From Phaeobacter sp. QD34_24 (lineage in GTDB: Bacteria; Pseudomonadota; Alphaproteobacteria; Rhodobacterales; Rhodobacteraceae): a DNA stretch of 64,000 bases. A program made the position numbers and the translations under genes. The stretch is from the NCBI RefSeq assembly GCF_028890115.1, contig NZ_JARCJD010000010.1:89333-153332 (forward strand), given 5' to 3'. The number at the start of each line of letters is the position of its first letter. Position 1 is the stretch's first letter. Under the pieces are notes generated by a model, which saw nothing but the letters and a program-made list of their open reading frames with translations, made no database searches and was not told the origin of the DNA. Below are positions 34,131-42,287 of this stretch, in pieces.

Positions 34131-35807
34131 ATGGCGATATTGACCTTTCTGATCAGCCTCGCGGGGGCGACCATGCTGCTGCTTTTTGCGGTGCGTATGG
34201 TGCGCACAGGGATCGAGCGCAGTTACGGTGCCTCCTTCCAGCGGCTCCTGACCGGGGCGCGCAGCCCTGTTCAGGCGGGCGCGGCGGGCGTTGGCCTGGC
34301 GCTGGTGCTGCAAAGTTCGACTGCGGTGGCGCTTTTGGTGACCGGGTTTGCCGCCAGCGGCTATCTGACCTTTCCGACCGGTCTGGCCATCGTGCTGGGC
34401 GGTGATCTTGGGTCGGCGCTGATCGTGCTGCTCTTGTCCTTCCGGCTGGATTGGCTGGTGCCGGTGCTTCTGGCGGTGGGCGGCTACCTTTTCGTCAAGA
34501 CAGAGGCGAAGAAGCCGCGCCAGTTGGGGCGCATCCTGTTGGGCGTTGCCTTCATCCTGATTTCACTGCGGTTCCTGCGCGAGGCGATGGACCCGATCCG
34601 CGACAGCGCCTTCCTGCCCGCGATCGCCGGGTATCTGGCGCGCGATTACATCACCGCCTTCCTGGTGGGGGGCGCGCTGGCCTTTGTGATGCATTCCTCG
34701 GTGGCGGCGATCCTGATGTGCGTCACATTGGTGCAGATCGGAGCGCTGCCCTTTGCCGCCGGCCTGTCGCTGGTGCTGGGCGCCAATTTCGGATCTGCCT
34801 TCATTCCCGTCTGGCTCAGCCGGGGCATGGCAATCGGCGCCCGTCGCATTCCCTTTGCCAACCTGTTCCTGCGTGGCAGCTGGGCGGTGGTCTGCCTCTT
34901 TTCCTCCCATGCCGTCATGGGAGCTGGTCTGCTGGGCGATCCGCAAGGGGGGCAGATGCTGGTCTATACCCATCTGGCCTTCAATGCATCGCTTCTGATC
35001 GCGGCACTGCCTGTCTACCGGCCGGTGCAGGCCATGATGGCGCGCCTGTTGCCGGAACCCGCAGCGCCGGAGACGGAGGGACCTGGGCGTCCGGCCTCTG
35101 CACTGGTGCCGGGGGATTATGCCTCTCCCACCCTGGCGCTGGCCAATCTCAAACGAGAGCTGCTGCGCATGATCGATCTGATCGACACCATGTTCCGCCC
35201 CCTGCCGGATCTTTACCGCAGCGGTGATGCGGCGCAGATCAAGGCGGTTCAGGCGCTGGACCAAGAGGTGAACGCCTGCCTCTCCGGCATCCGTGCCTAT
35301 GTGGCGGGCATCCCGGAAGACGCGTTTTCGCGCGCCCAGCTGAAGACAGCGCGGGACCTGGTGGAATATGCGATCCGCCTCGAGACCGCCGGTGATGTGG
35401 CCGCCGCGCGACTGTCGGCGCTCGCCGGGGAGCTTAACAAGAAGGGGCTCAGGTTCTCGAAGGATGGCTGGTCAGAGATCGTCTGCCTGCACGAGGCGAT
35501 CGCAGACAACCTGCGGCTGGCCTCCAACGTGCTGATTTCGGACGATCTGGAAAGCGCGCGCCTGTTGAATCTGGAAAAGACCGAGGTGAAACGCATGGAG
35601 CGCGACAGCCGCAAACGCCATCTCAAGCGCTTGCAACGGGGGGTGAGCGAGAGTTTCGAGTCCTCCGATATCCATCTCGAAACCCTGCGGGCGCTCAGAG
35701 AGTTCAACAGCCATATTGCGGCGGTCTCCTATCCGGTGCTTTATCAAAACGGCCAGCTGTTGGAGACACGGCTGATCGAAAAGATGAAGCCGGAACCGGT
35801 GAGCTGA
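34131..35807 (+). CDS. Na+/phosphate cotransporter-family protein with PhoU-like tail
   Basis: A 558-residue protein. Residues about 1-310 are a PNaS (NptA/YjbB-type) membrane domain with the duplicated QSSTA/HSSVA signature: LALVLQSSTAVALLVTGF (about 57-74) and ALAFVMHSSVAAILMCVTL (about 183-201). Residues about 335-550 form a helical PhoU-like cytoplasmic domain. Known members move inorganic phosphate with sodium, in E. coli YjbB outwards. The coupling with DeoR (12 bp) and the divergent phosphonate/phosphodiester hydrolase suggests handling of phosphate freed by that enzyme (inference). Confidence 0.92.
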   Translation: MAILTFLISLAGATMLLLFAVRMVRTGIERSYGASFQRLLTGARSPVQAGAAGVGLALVLQSSTAVALLVTGFAASGYLTFPTGLAIVLGGDLGSALIVLLLSFRLDWLVPVLLAVGGYLFVKTEAKKPRQLGRILLGVAFILISLRFLREAMDPIRDSAFLPAIAGYLARDYITAFLVGGALAFVMHSSVAAILMCVTLVQIGALPFAAGLSLVLGANFGSAFIPVWLSRGMAIGARRIPFANLFLRGSWAVVCLFSSHAVMGAGLLGDPQGGQMLVYTHLAFNASLLIAALPVYRPVQAMMARLLPEPAAPETEGPGRPASALVPGDYASPTLALANLKRELLRMIDLIDTMFRPLPDLYRSGDAAQIKAVQALDQEVNACLSGIRAYVAGIPEDAFSRAQLKTARDLVEYAIRLETAGDVAAARLSALAGELNKKGLRFSKDGWSEIVCLHEAIADNLRLASNVLISDDLESARLLNLEKTEVKRMERDSRKRHLKRLQRGVSESFESSDIHLETLRALREFNSHIAAVSYPVLYQNGQLLETRLIEKMKPEPVS

Positions 35808-35877
35808 TCCGAATGGCCGCAACGCCCGCTTTTGGATTCCCGTTCCGCCCCATCGTCCTGAAAGGCATTGAACCGCA

Positions 35878-36717
35878 GTGAGCCCCTTTGTCATTGTCAT
35901 CGTTCTCATGGCGGCGACGCTGCACGCGGTGTGGAACGCCATCGTCAAAACCGCCGAGGACCGCACCACCATGCTGGGGCTGGTGGCGCTGGGCCATGTG
36001 ATCCCGGGCGCGGTCATGGTCGCCCTGCTGCCACTGCCCGCAGTGGAAAGCCTGCCCTATGTGGCGGCCTCCACCCTGGTGCATTTCGGCTATTTCTACA
36101 TGCTGGGGCGCGCCTATGCCCATGGCGATCTCAGCGTGGTCTACCCCATTGCCCGGGGCATCGTGCCGGCATTGGTGGCGCTATGGGCGATGCTATTTGC
36201 AGGGGAGGTTCTGCCGACCCAGGCCTGGGGCGGGATTGCGCTCATTGCCTGTGGTATCCAGCTCAGCAGTTGGCAGGCGCTGAGATCCGGTGTGGGGCGG
36301 GCAGCGCTGGGCTATGCTGTGGGGACCGGGATCTGCATCTCGGCCTATTCGCTGATCGATGGGCTTGGCGTGCGCCTGTCCGGGAATACCCTCAGCTATT
36401 GGGCCTGGGGCGCGTTTCTTGACTTGTTTGTGGCTTCGTTCATCGGGCTGCGCAAAAAGGCCAGTCTGGGTGCAGTGCGCCCGCGCAGCTGGATTATTGG
36501 TATCGGCGGCGGGTTCGTGTCGATGACGGCCTATGGGCTGGTTCTATACGCCAAGACCTTTGCTCCCCTGGGGGCGGTCTCGGCCTTGCGCGAAACATCG
36601 GTCATCTTCGCAGCCCTGATTGGATTCGTTTTCCTGAAAGAGGGCCACTGGATGCGCCGCCTGGGCGCGGCGGTGCTGATGGCAGGTGGGGTGGCTCTGA
36701 TCGGAACGTCTTTGTGA
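35878..36717 (+). CDS. EamA/DMT-family transporter
   Basis: A 279-residue membrane protein with ten predicted helices in two EamA repeats; the first begins MAATLHAVWNAIVKTAEDRTTMLGLVALGH and the second is around GYAVGTGICISAYSLIDGLGVRLSG. The C-terminal SALRETSVIFAALIGFVFLKEGHWMRRLGAAVLMAGGVALI is typical. It probably exports a metabolite. The start is GTG at 35878; no ATG fits. It follows the Na/Pi gene by 70 bp on the same strand and may share its transcript. Confidence 0.9.
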   Translation: MSPFVIVIVLMAATLHAVWNAIVKTAEDRTTMLGLVALGHVIPGAVMVALLPLPAVESLPYVAASTLVHFGYFYMLGRAYAHGDLSVVYPIARGIVPALVALWAMLFAGEVLPTQAWGGIALIACGIQLSSWQALRSGVGRAALGYAVGTGICISAYSLIDGLGVRLSGNTLSYWAWGAFLDLFVASFIGLRKKASLGAVRPRSWIIGIGGGFVSMTAYGLVLYAKTFAPLGAVSALRETSVIFAALIGFVFLKEGHWMRRLGAAVLMAGGVALIGTSL

Positions 36718-37006
36718 TGGGCATCACGGCACCATCAATGCCTAATCTGTGGGCAGGGGCGTTGACGCAGGCCAGAGCGGCGCGCAAACTGCTGGCTGTC
36801 ACGGGTCTGCCGTGGCGAATTCAAATCAAGGTAAACTTGGGCTTTCGGGAGATTTTGGACCGATCCGGCCGCCGTGGTGCGGCATTCTGGCCTTATCAAA
36901 ATTTGAAACTGTCACTGTCGGCCAAGATAGACCGACCGCAAGCTTTTGTTACGTAAGACAACGAAAATAAAAACACGATCAATAACCCCATAGGGAGAAC
37001 CATACC

Positions 37007-38131
37007 ATGACTGCAAAACAAAACGTTACCCGGCGTTCCGTGCTGAAGACGGCGGGCGCCGCCGCGCTGGCCGCGCCGCTCTATTCCAAAAGCGCGCTGG
37101 CCTCGTCGGGTGAAGTCAACATCCTGATGTGGTCGGACTACCTGCCGCCCTCTTTCCTTGAGGCCTTTGAGGCCGAGACCGGCATCAAGGTGAATTACAC
37201 CGGTATCGGCTCGAACGAGGAAATCATCAACAAGATGAAGGCGACCAAGGGGCAGGGGTTCGACATCGTGTCTCCCACCAACAACCGCTCGCTGCAGTGG
37301 GGTCCGCTGGAGCTGTTGCAGCCCTTCGATATGAGCAAGGTCAACATCGACGCCGTGAACCCGGCAATGGCCAAGATCGGCACCGACGCCTGGAACTTTG
37401 CTGGCAAGGGGTCGCACTGGCTGCCGCATATCTGGGGCACCGAAGGTATCGCTTACCGCACCGACAAATGGCTGCCCGCGGGCGATGCGCCCTCTTATGG
37501 CGATGTCTGGAGCGAAGAGAACGCCGGCAAGACCATGGGCCGTGCCCATTCGATGATGCTCGGCGCCGGTCTTTACATGGAAGCCTCGGGCGAGATGGAG
37601 CCGGGCTCGGTCTGGGCCGCCTATGAGAACGAAGAGACCATGCGCAAGGTCTGGGGCCAGATCACCGACTGGTGCGTGGCGCGCAAGGACCGGATCAAGC
37701 TGATCTGGAACGATGCCGACACTCAGAAGAACGGTCTGCTGAACGAAGGCGTCGTGGTTGGTCAGACCTGGGACGGCCCGCCGCTGGCGCTGAAATCCGC
37801 AGGTGAGCCGGTGCACTATCAGGCGCCCGTCGAAGGTGCCATGGCCTGGGTCGACGGCATGTCGATGCCGGTTGGTGCGCAGAACGTCGAGCAGGTCTAT
37901 GCCTTCATCGAGTTCGCCTACCGCAAGGAACCCGCGGGCGTTGCCATCGACAGCCACGGCTACAACTCGCCGGTTCTGGGCGCCGATGCCTATTCGGGCG
38001 ACACCTACAAGAAGAACTTCGCCGAAGCCTATCCCGGCGACAGCCTGGCCAATCTGAACCCCTGGCCGGCCGAGGCGCCCTGGTACGCAGACGTGCGCAC
38101 CGAGTTCGTCAACAAGTTCAAGAGCGCCTGA
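37007..38131 (+). CDS. Polyamine-type ABC transporter substrate-binding protein (Tat-exported), system 1
   Basis: A 374-residue periplasmic binding protein of the PotD/PotF group. The N-terminus NVTRRSVLKTAGAAALAAPLYSKSALA carries a twin-arginine motif at residues 9-10, so export is by Tat. The mature part begins [45 protein letters not shown], the usual polyamine-binding protein opening. AGGGAGAA precedes the ATG. It is first in a four-gene operon with ATPase and two permeases. Ligand may be spermidine, putrescine or a related cationic compound. Confidence 0.93.
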   Translation: MTAKQNVTRRSVLKTAGAAALAAPLYSKSALASSGEVNILMWSDYLPPSFLEAFEAETGIKVNYTGIGSNEEIINKMKATKGQGFDIVSPTNNRSLQWGPLELLQPFDMSKVNIDAVNPAMAKIGTDAWNFAGKGSHWLPHIWGTEGIAYRTDKWLPAGDAPSYGDVWSEENAGKTMGRAHSMMLGAGLYMEASGEMEPGSVWAAYENEETMRKVWGQITDWCVARKDRIKLIWNDADTQKNGLLNEGVVVGQTWDGPPLALKSAGEPVHYQAPVEGAMAWVDGMSMPVGAQNVEQVYAFIEFAYRKEPAGVAIDSHGYNSPVLGADAYSGDTYKKNFAEAYPGDSLANLNPWPAEAPWYADVRTEFVNKFKSA

Positions 38132-38151
38132 TCCGCGCGCCTGACACCGAA

Positions 38152-38180
38152 CTGGCTTCCCGGTGACACCGGGGAGCCAG
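38152..38180 (+). other. Intercistronic hairpin after the binding-protein gene
   Basis: CTGGCTTCCCGG pairs with CCGGGGAGCCAG over 12 positions (one G-T) around loop TGACA. It has no T-tract. This position, just after a binding-protein gene in an ABC operon, is typical of 3'-end-protecting hairpins that raise the level of the binding-protein mRNA. Confidence 0.7.
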
Positions 38181-38288
38181 CCACGCGCCTCAGCGGCGCA
38201 GGATGCAAACATCAATTGAACGGGTGCAGCGGGCACCGGCCAGTGGCATGCCACCGGGCTGGGGAATTGCGCCCCGGGGAGTGACCAC

Positions 38289-39401
38289 ATGACTGCTGGG
38301 GTCGGCGTAGATCTGGAAAACCTCTGGATCCGATTTGGGGATTTCGTCGCGGTGCGCGACGCGAACGTAAAGATCAACGGGGGCGATTTCTTCTCCTTTC
38401 TCGGCCCCTCGGGCTGCGGCAAGACCACGATCCTGCGGGCGGTCTCGGGGTTTCTTGACCCCAGCGAGGGCCGTGTGCTGATCGGCGGCAACGACATGAA
38501 GGGCATCGGCCCCAACAAGCGCCCCACGGCGCTGATCTTTCAGAACCTTGCGCTGTTCCCGCTGATGAAGGTCTGGGAGAACATCACCTTCTCGATGGAG
38601 ATCAAGGGCGCCTCTGCCCGTGAACGCCGCAAGCGCGCCGATGAGCTCCTGGACATGATCGCGCTGCCGGGGCAGGGGGACAAGCTGCCGTCGGAACTCT
38701 CGGGCGGTCAACGCCAGCGGGTCGCGATTGCCCGTGCCCTATGCGCCGAGCCGGACGTGCTGCTGCTGGACGAACCCCTGTCGGCGCTGGATCTGAAGCT
38801 GCGCCAACACATGCGCACCGAGCTGCGCGAGATCCAGCAACGGGTCGGCATTACCTTCATCTACATCACCCACGATCAGGGCGAGGCGCTGACCATGTCC
38901 GACAATATTGCGGTAATGCGTGCGGGCGTCATTGACCAGATCGGCGATGGCAAGACCGTCTACAACGATCCCTCCACCGCCTTTGCCGCATCGTTCGTGG
39001 GGGAAAACAACGTCTTTCGCGGCAAGGTCAAGCAGGTCTCGGGTGACACCGCCCTGATCGCCACCAACCGTTCGGGCGAGCTGTTGGCGCGGATTTCCAC
39101 CGCCAATCAGGGCAAGATGCAGCCCGGTGACGATGCCATGCTGTTCATCCGCCCCGAGGCCTTTGCCCTGGCGCCTGCGGGCACCACCGGCGATCATTTT
39201 GTCACCGCCACCGTCACCAACGAGGAATTCGAAGGCAATGTCTTCAACATCTTCATGGAGGGCGAAGGCGGCAAAGAGCTGAAGGTGTCCCTGCCTAATC
39301 TTGGCCAGTCTTTCGACAGCCACAAGGGCCAGCCGATGACCCTGCAATACGATGTCCAGAACGCCGTGGCCCTGCCCGCAGGCGAACTGGCGACGGAATA
39401 G
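38289..39401 (+). CDS. Polyamine-type ABC transporter ATP-binding protein, system 1 (PotA-like)
   Basis: A 370-residue ATPase. Walker A is GPSGCGKTT (about residues 38-46), signature LSGGQRQRVAIARAL, Walker [12 protein letters not shown] and the switch His in ITHDQGEAL. The C-terminal third (about 250-370) is a TOBE regulatory domain (FRGKVKQVSGDTALIATN; MLFIRPEAFAL). It drives the two permeases encoded immediately downstream. The 157-bp gap to the binding-protein gene contains a hairpin. Confidence 0.94.
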   Translation: MTAGVGVDLENLWIRFGDFVAVRDANVKINGGDFFSFLGPSGCGKTTILRAVSGFLDPSEGRVLIGGNDMKGIGPNKRPTALIFQNLALFPLMKVWENITFSMEIKGASARERRKRADELLDMIALPGQGDKLPSELSGGQRQRVAIARALCAEPDVLLLDEPLSALDLKLRQHMRTELREIQQRVGITFIYITHDQGEALTMSDNIAVMRAGVIDQIGDGKTVYNDPSTAFAASFVGENNVFRGKVKQVSGDTALIATNRSGELLARISTANQGKMQPGDDAMLFIRPEAFALAPAGTTGDHFVTATVTNEEFEGNVFNIFMEGEGGKELKVSLPNLGQSFDSHKGQPMTLQYDVQNAVALPAGELATE

Positions 39402-39413
39402 GGGGCGGATGTC

Positions 39414-40334
39414 ATGCCTCGTTTCCTGAGGGAATTCTTCAATCGCAACGGCGTCGGCATGGGGTCTTTTATGCTGGGGCTGGTCCTGTTCTGGACCATT
39501 GGCCTGATCATCCTGCCGCAACTGTCGATGCTCGACTTCTCGTTTAGGCCCAACCTGCCGCCGCCAGAGATTGGCGGGCCAAAGGATGTCTACACGGTCG
39601 AGAACTACAAATACCTGATCTTCGGGCCCGAGGGCGGCAGCCAGGACTATAACGCGGTCGATCTGCGGGTGTTCTACCGGACCCTGATCGCAGCGGTGTT
39701 TGTGACGCTGTTCAACCTGATCCTATGCTACCCGATCGCCTATTACCTGGCGCAGACCAAGGGCAATCACATCCGCATCTTTGCGCTGATGCTGATCATC
39801 CCCTACTGGATCAACGAGATCCTGCGCGCCTTTGCCCTGCGGATCATCTTTGGCGAAACCGGGGTTCTGAACAACGCATTGGTGGGCCTCGGGATCTTCG
39901 ACACGCCCTTTGACTTCATCCGCAACGACATCGCGCTCTATGCGGGGCTTGGCTATGCCTACATCCTGTTGATGATCTTCCCGATCTACAACGTGATCGA
40001 AAGCCTGGATCGCAACCAGATCGAAGCGGCGCGCGACATGGGTGCAAGCTGGCCGATGATCCACCGCCGCGTGGTTATTCCCTATGCCAAACCCGGTATC
40101 AGCTCGGGCTGCACCATGGTCTTCATGCTGTCGGCCGGGGCGCTGGCGGCGCCGCAGATCCTGGGCGGTCCGTCCTCCTTGTGGTTCACGCAGCTGATCT
40201 ATCAGCAGTTCAATGACAACAGCGACTGGCCGCAGGGTGCAGCCTATGCGGTGGTGCTTTTGGTGACCTGTATCCTCTTGGTTCTGGCGGTGATGCGCCT
40301 CTTCAAGGTGAACATGGGGGATATCGGCAAATGA
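39414..40334 (+). CDS. Polyamine-type ABC transporter permease, system 1 (PotB-like)
   Basis: A 306-residue inner-membrane permease with six to seven membrane helices. The cytoplasmic EAA loop reads EAARDMGASWPMIHRRVVIPYAKPGISSG (about 203-231). Its stop overlaps the start of the next permease gene by 4 bp, and the ATPase gene ends 12 bp upstream, so all are translated from one message. Confidence 0.93.
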   Translation: MPRFLREFFNRNGVGMGSFMLGLVLFWTIGLIILPQLSMLDFSFRPNLPPPEIGGPKDVYTVENYKYLIFGPEGGSQDYNAVDLRVFYRTLIAAVFVTLFNLILCYPIAYYLAQTKGNHIRIFALMLIIPYWINEILRAFALRIIFGETGVLNNALVGLGIFDTPFDFIRNDIALYAGLGYAYILLMIFPIYNVIESLDRNQIEAARDMGASWPMIHRRVVIPYAKPGISSGCTMVFMLSAGALAAPQILGGPSSLWFTQLIYQQFNDNSDWPQGAAYAVVLLVTCILLVLAVMRLFKVNMGDIGK

Positions 40335-41602
40335 CCTCCTTCTCCTTCATGCGCGTCAGCATCTGGGTCTATCTGGCGATCTTCTTTGCCTATCTCCTGG
40401 GTCCCCTGGTGATCATGTCGATCACCGCCTTCAACAGCCCCGAGTTCCCCCGCGCCACCCCGTGGGAGTGCCTGACCTTCGAGTGGTTCTCGGCGCTGTT
40501 TCAGGACGAGCGGATCCTGAACGGGATCAAGAACTCGATCCTGGTCGGGGCGGGCACGGTGGTGCTGTCGGTGGCAATGGGTCTGGCGGGGGCGCTGATG
40601 CTCACCCAGATCTGGCCGAAACTGCGCGCGACCTATTACACCATCATCATCGCGCCGATCCTGATCCCCGGCGTGGTCATCGGTATTTCGACGCTGGTGT
40701 TCTGGGACCGCATCAACCGGATGGTGGGCCTGGGGGCTGACAGCTTCCTGTCGAACGGGCTGTTCCTGACGGTGATCGGCCAGTCCACCTTCATCGCCAG
40801 CTATTGCATGCTGGTGCTGGTGGCACGTCTGCAGCGCTATGACACGGCGCTGACCGAGGCGGCGCTGGACCTGGGTGCCACCCATGCGCAGGCCTTCCGC
40901 AAGGTGCTGCTGCCGTTCATGAAACCGGCGATTGCCTCGGCCGCGGTTCTGGCCTTCCTTGCCAGTTTCGAGAACTACAACACCACCACCTTTACCTTTG
41001 GCGAATACCCGACCCTGACCATCGAGCTGGCGCAGAAGGTCCGCTATGGCATCACGCCCGCGATCTCGGCTCTGGCCTTCATCATCGTGGTGCTGACCGT
41101 CTTTGCCGCGCTGTTCAACGAGGCGAACCTGCGCCGCAAGGATCTGGTCGCGGCAGCCCGCAAGGACGCTACGGTCGAGGAACTCGAAAGCGGCAAGTTC
41201 CGCGTTCCGGGCTTCCTCAGCTCCAACTGGGCGGCGGTCGCGCTGGTGGTGATGGGGTGCGCCACGGTTGTGGTTGTGGGCACCGCCACGGTCTACAGCC
41301 CCGCGCAGTGCATCGCCAACGTGCAGGAGCAAAAGCGCATCGAGACCGAGTTGCGCATCCAGGAGCTGCGCCAGCGCCGCGCCGAGGAAGCCGCCCGCAA
41401 GGCTGCGGAAGAGGCCGAAACCGCGCCGAAACCGCAGGCAGCACCTTCGGGCAACAACTCCGGCTTTGGCGGGGTCTTCAGCCCCAACGCCCTGACCGGT
41501 GGCAGCGAGGCAGAAGAGGACAGCAAGGCGCCCGAGGCGGAGGACAAGAGCAACTCCGGCTTTGGCAATGTCTTTGCCCCCAGCAGCCTGAGCGGTGATT
41601 GA
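40331..41602 (+). CDS. Polyamine-type ABC transporter permease, system 1 (PotC-like) with C-terminal extension
   Basis: A 423-residue protein; ordinary PotC proteins end near residue 265. The first 268 residues are a normal permease with the EAA loop EAALDLGATHAQAFRKVLLPFMKPAI (176-201). The extra part has a further membrane helix (about 300-322), an Arg/Glu/Ala-rich coiled coil (about 330-365), and two imperfect repeats at the end, NNSGFGGVFSPNALTGG (375-391) and SNSGFGNVFAPSSLSGD (407-423). The function of the tail is unknown to me; it may tether or regulate the transporter. The extension is in frame and ends at a good terminator, so it is not a frameshift product. Confidence 0.92.
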   Translation: MTSFSFMRVSIWVYLAIFFAYLLGPLVIMSITAFNSPEFPRATPWECLTFEWFSALFQDERILNGIKNSILVGAGTVVLSVAMGLAGALMLTQIWPKLRATYYTIIIAPILIPGVVIGISTLVFWDRINRMVGLGADSFLSNGLFLTVIGQSTFIASYCMLVLVARLQRYDTALTEAALDLGATHAQAFRKVLLPFMKPAIASAAVLAFLASFENYNTTTFTFGEYPTLTIELAQKVRYGITPAISALAFIIVVLTVFAALFNEANLRRKDLVAAARKDATVEELESGKFRVPGFLSSNWAAVALVVMGCATVVVVGTATVYSPAQCIANVQEQKRIETELRIQELRQRRAEEAARKAAEEAETAPKPQAAPSGNNSGFGGVFSPNALTGGSEAEEDSKAPEAEDKSNSGFGNVFAPSSLSGD

Positions 41603-41624
41603 TCCCGGGTTATGAGGCTGGAAC

Positions 41625-41650
41625 AAGGCGGCCCATCTGGGCCGCCTTTT
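41625..41650 (+). terminator. Rho-independent terminator of polyamine operon 1
   Basis: AAGGCGGCCC pairs with GGGCCGCCTT around loop ATCT, followed by TTC; the TTTT run overlaps the stem end. It lies 23 bp after the last permease stop codon. Confidence 0.9.
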
Positions 41651-41716
41651 CATATGCAGATCCCAGTCAGTGTCCGTGCTACAGGCTGATGGCAGTCCCA
41701 AAAAGGAGCGCTTGCC

Positions 41717-42136
41717 ATGATTGCCTATGTGACCGTCGGTGCCGATGACATTGCGCGCGCCAAACGGTTCTACTCTGCTGTCCTGCCAGCCCTTGGCTAT
41801 ATCTTGAAGGAGGGGCCGGAGGGATTGAGCTATGCGCTGCCCGTCGCGCCGGGCCAATCGCCGACCTTGCCTGATTTCTATGTCAAACCGCCCTTCGACG
41901 GCAGACCGGCCTCGGCTGGCAACGGCTCTATGGTTGCCTTTGAGGCAGAGAGCCAGCAACAGGTGCGCGCCCTCCACGCCGCGGCCCTAGCTGCAGGTGG
42001 CTCTGACGAGGGTCAGCCAGGTTTTCGCGCATCCTATGGCCCTCGGTTCTATGTCGGCTACCTGCGCGATCCGCAGGGCAACAAGATCGCGTTGTTTTCC
42101 AGCAACCCGGCTGAGCCCGGGCGGGATGGCAAGTGA
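41717..42136 (+). CDS. VOC-family (glyoxalase/bleomycin-resistance-like) protein
   Basis: A 139-residue single-domain VOC protein: MIAYVTVGADDIARAKRFYSAVLPALGY at the start and SYGPRFYVGYLRDPQGNKIALFSSNP at the end, the latter in the position of the conserved metal-binding C-terminal strand. Many members are uncharacterised metal-dependent enzymes or binding proteins. AAGGAG precedes the ATG. It stands alone between the polyamine operon terminator and the giant repeat gene on the other strand. Confidence 0.88.
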   Translation: MIAYVTVGADDIARAKRFYSAVLPALGYILKEGPEGLSYALPVAPGQSPTLPDFYVKPPFDGRPASAGNGSMVAFEAESQQQVRALHAAALAAGGSDEGQPGFRASYGPRFYVGYLRDPQGNKIALFSSNPAEPGRDGK

Positions 42137-42244
42137 ATCTCTGCGGGCGCCACCGAGGACATGCGCTTCCGCGTGATCTCTGCGCCCTCCACCCGGGGAG
42201 ATCGGGACGACGTCCGGGGCGCGATATATGTCAGAACAGGGGAA

Positions 42245-42271
42245 CGGAGGGTGCCCGATCGGCACGCTCCG
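42245..42271. terminator. Hairpin between converging genes
   Basis: CGGAGGGTGCC (42245-42255) pairs with GGCACGCTCCG (42261-42271) with one mismatch around loop CGATC. It lies between the stops of the VOC gene and the giant repeat gene and may serve both. Confidence 0.5.
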
Positions 42272-42287
42272 CCCATGACTACGTGTC

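Noticed and set aside
36714..36956. Small open frames after the EamA gene
   Set aside because: No ribosome-binding site, no sensible composition; the region more likely carries the promoter of the polyamine operon.
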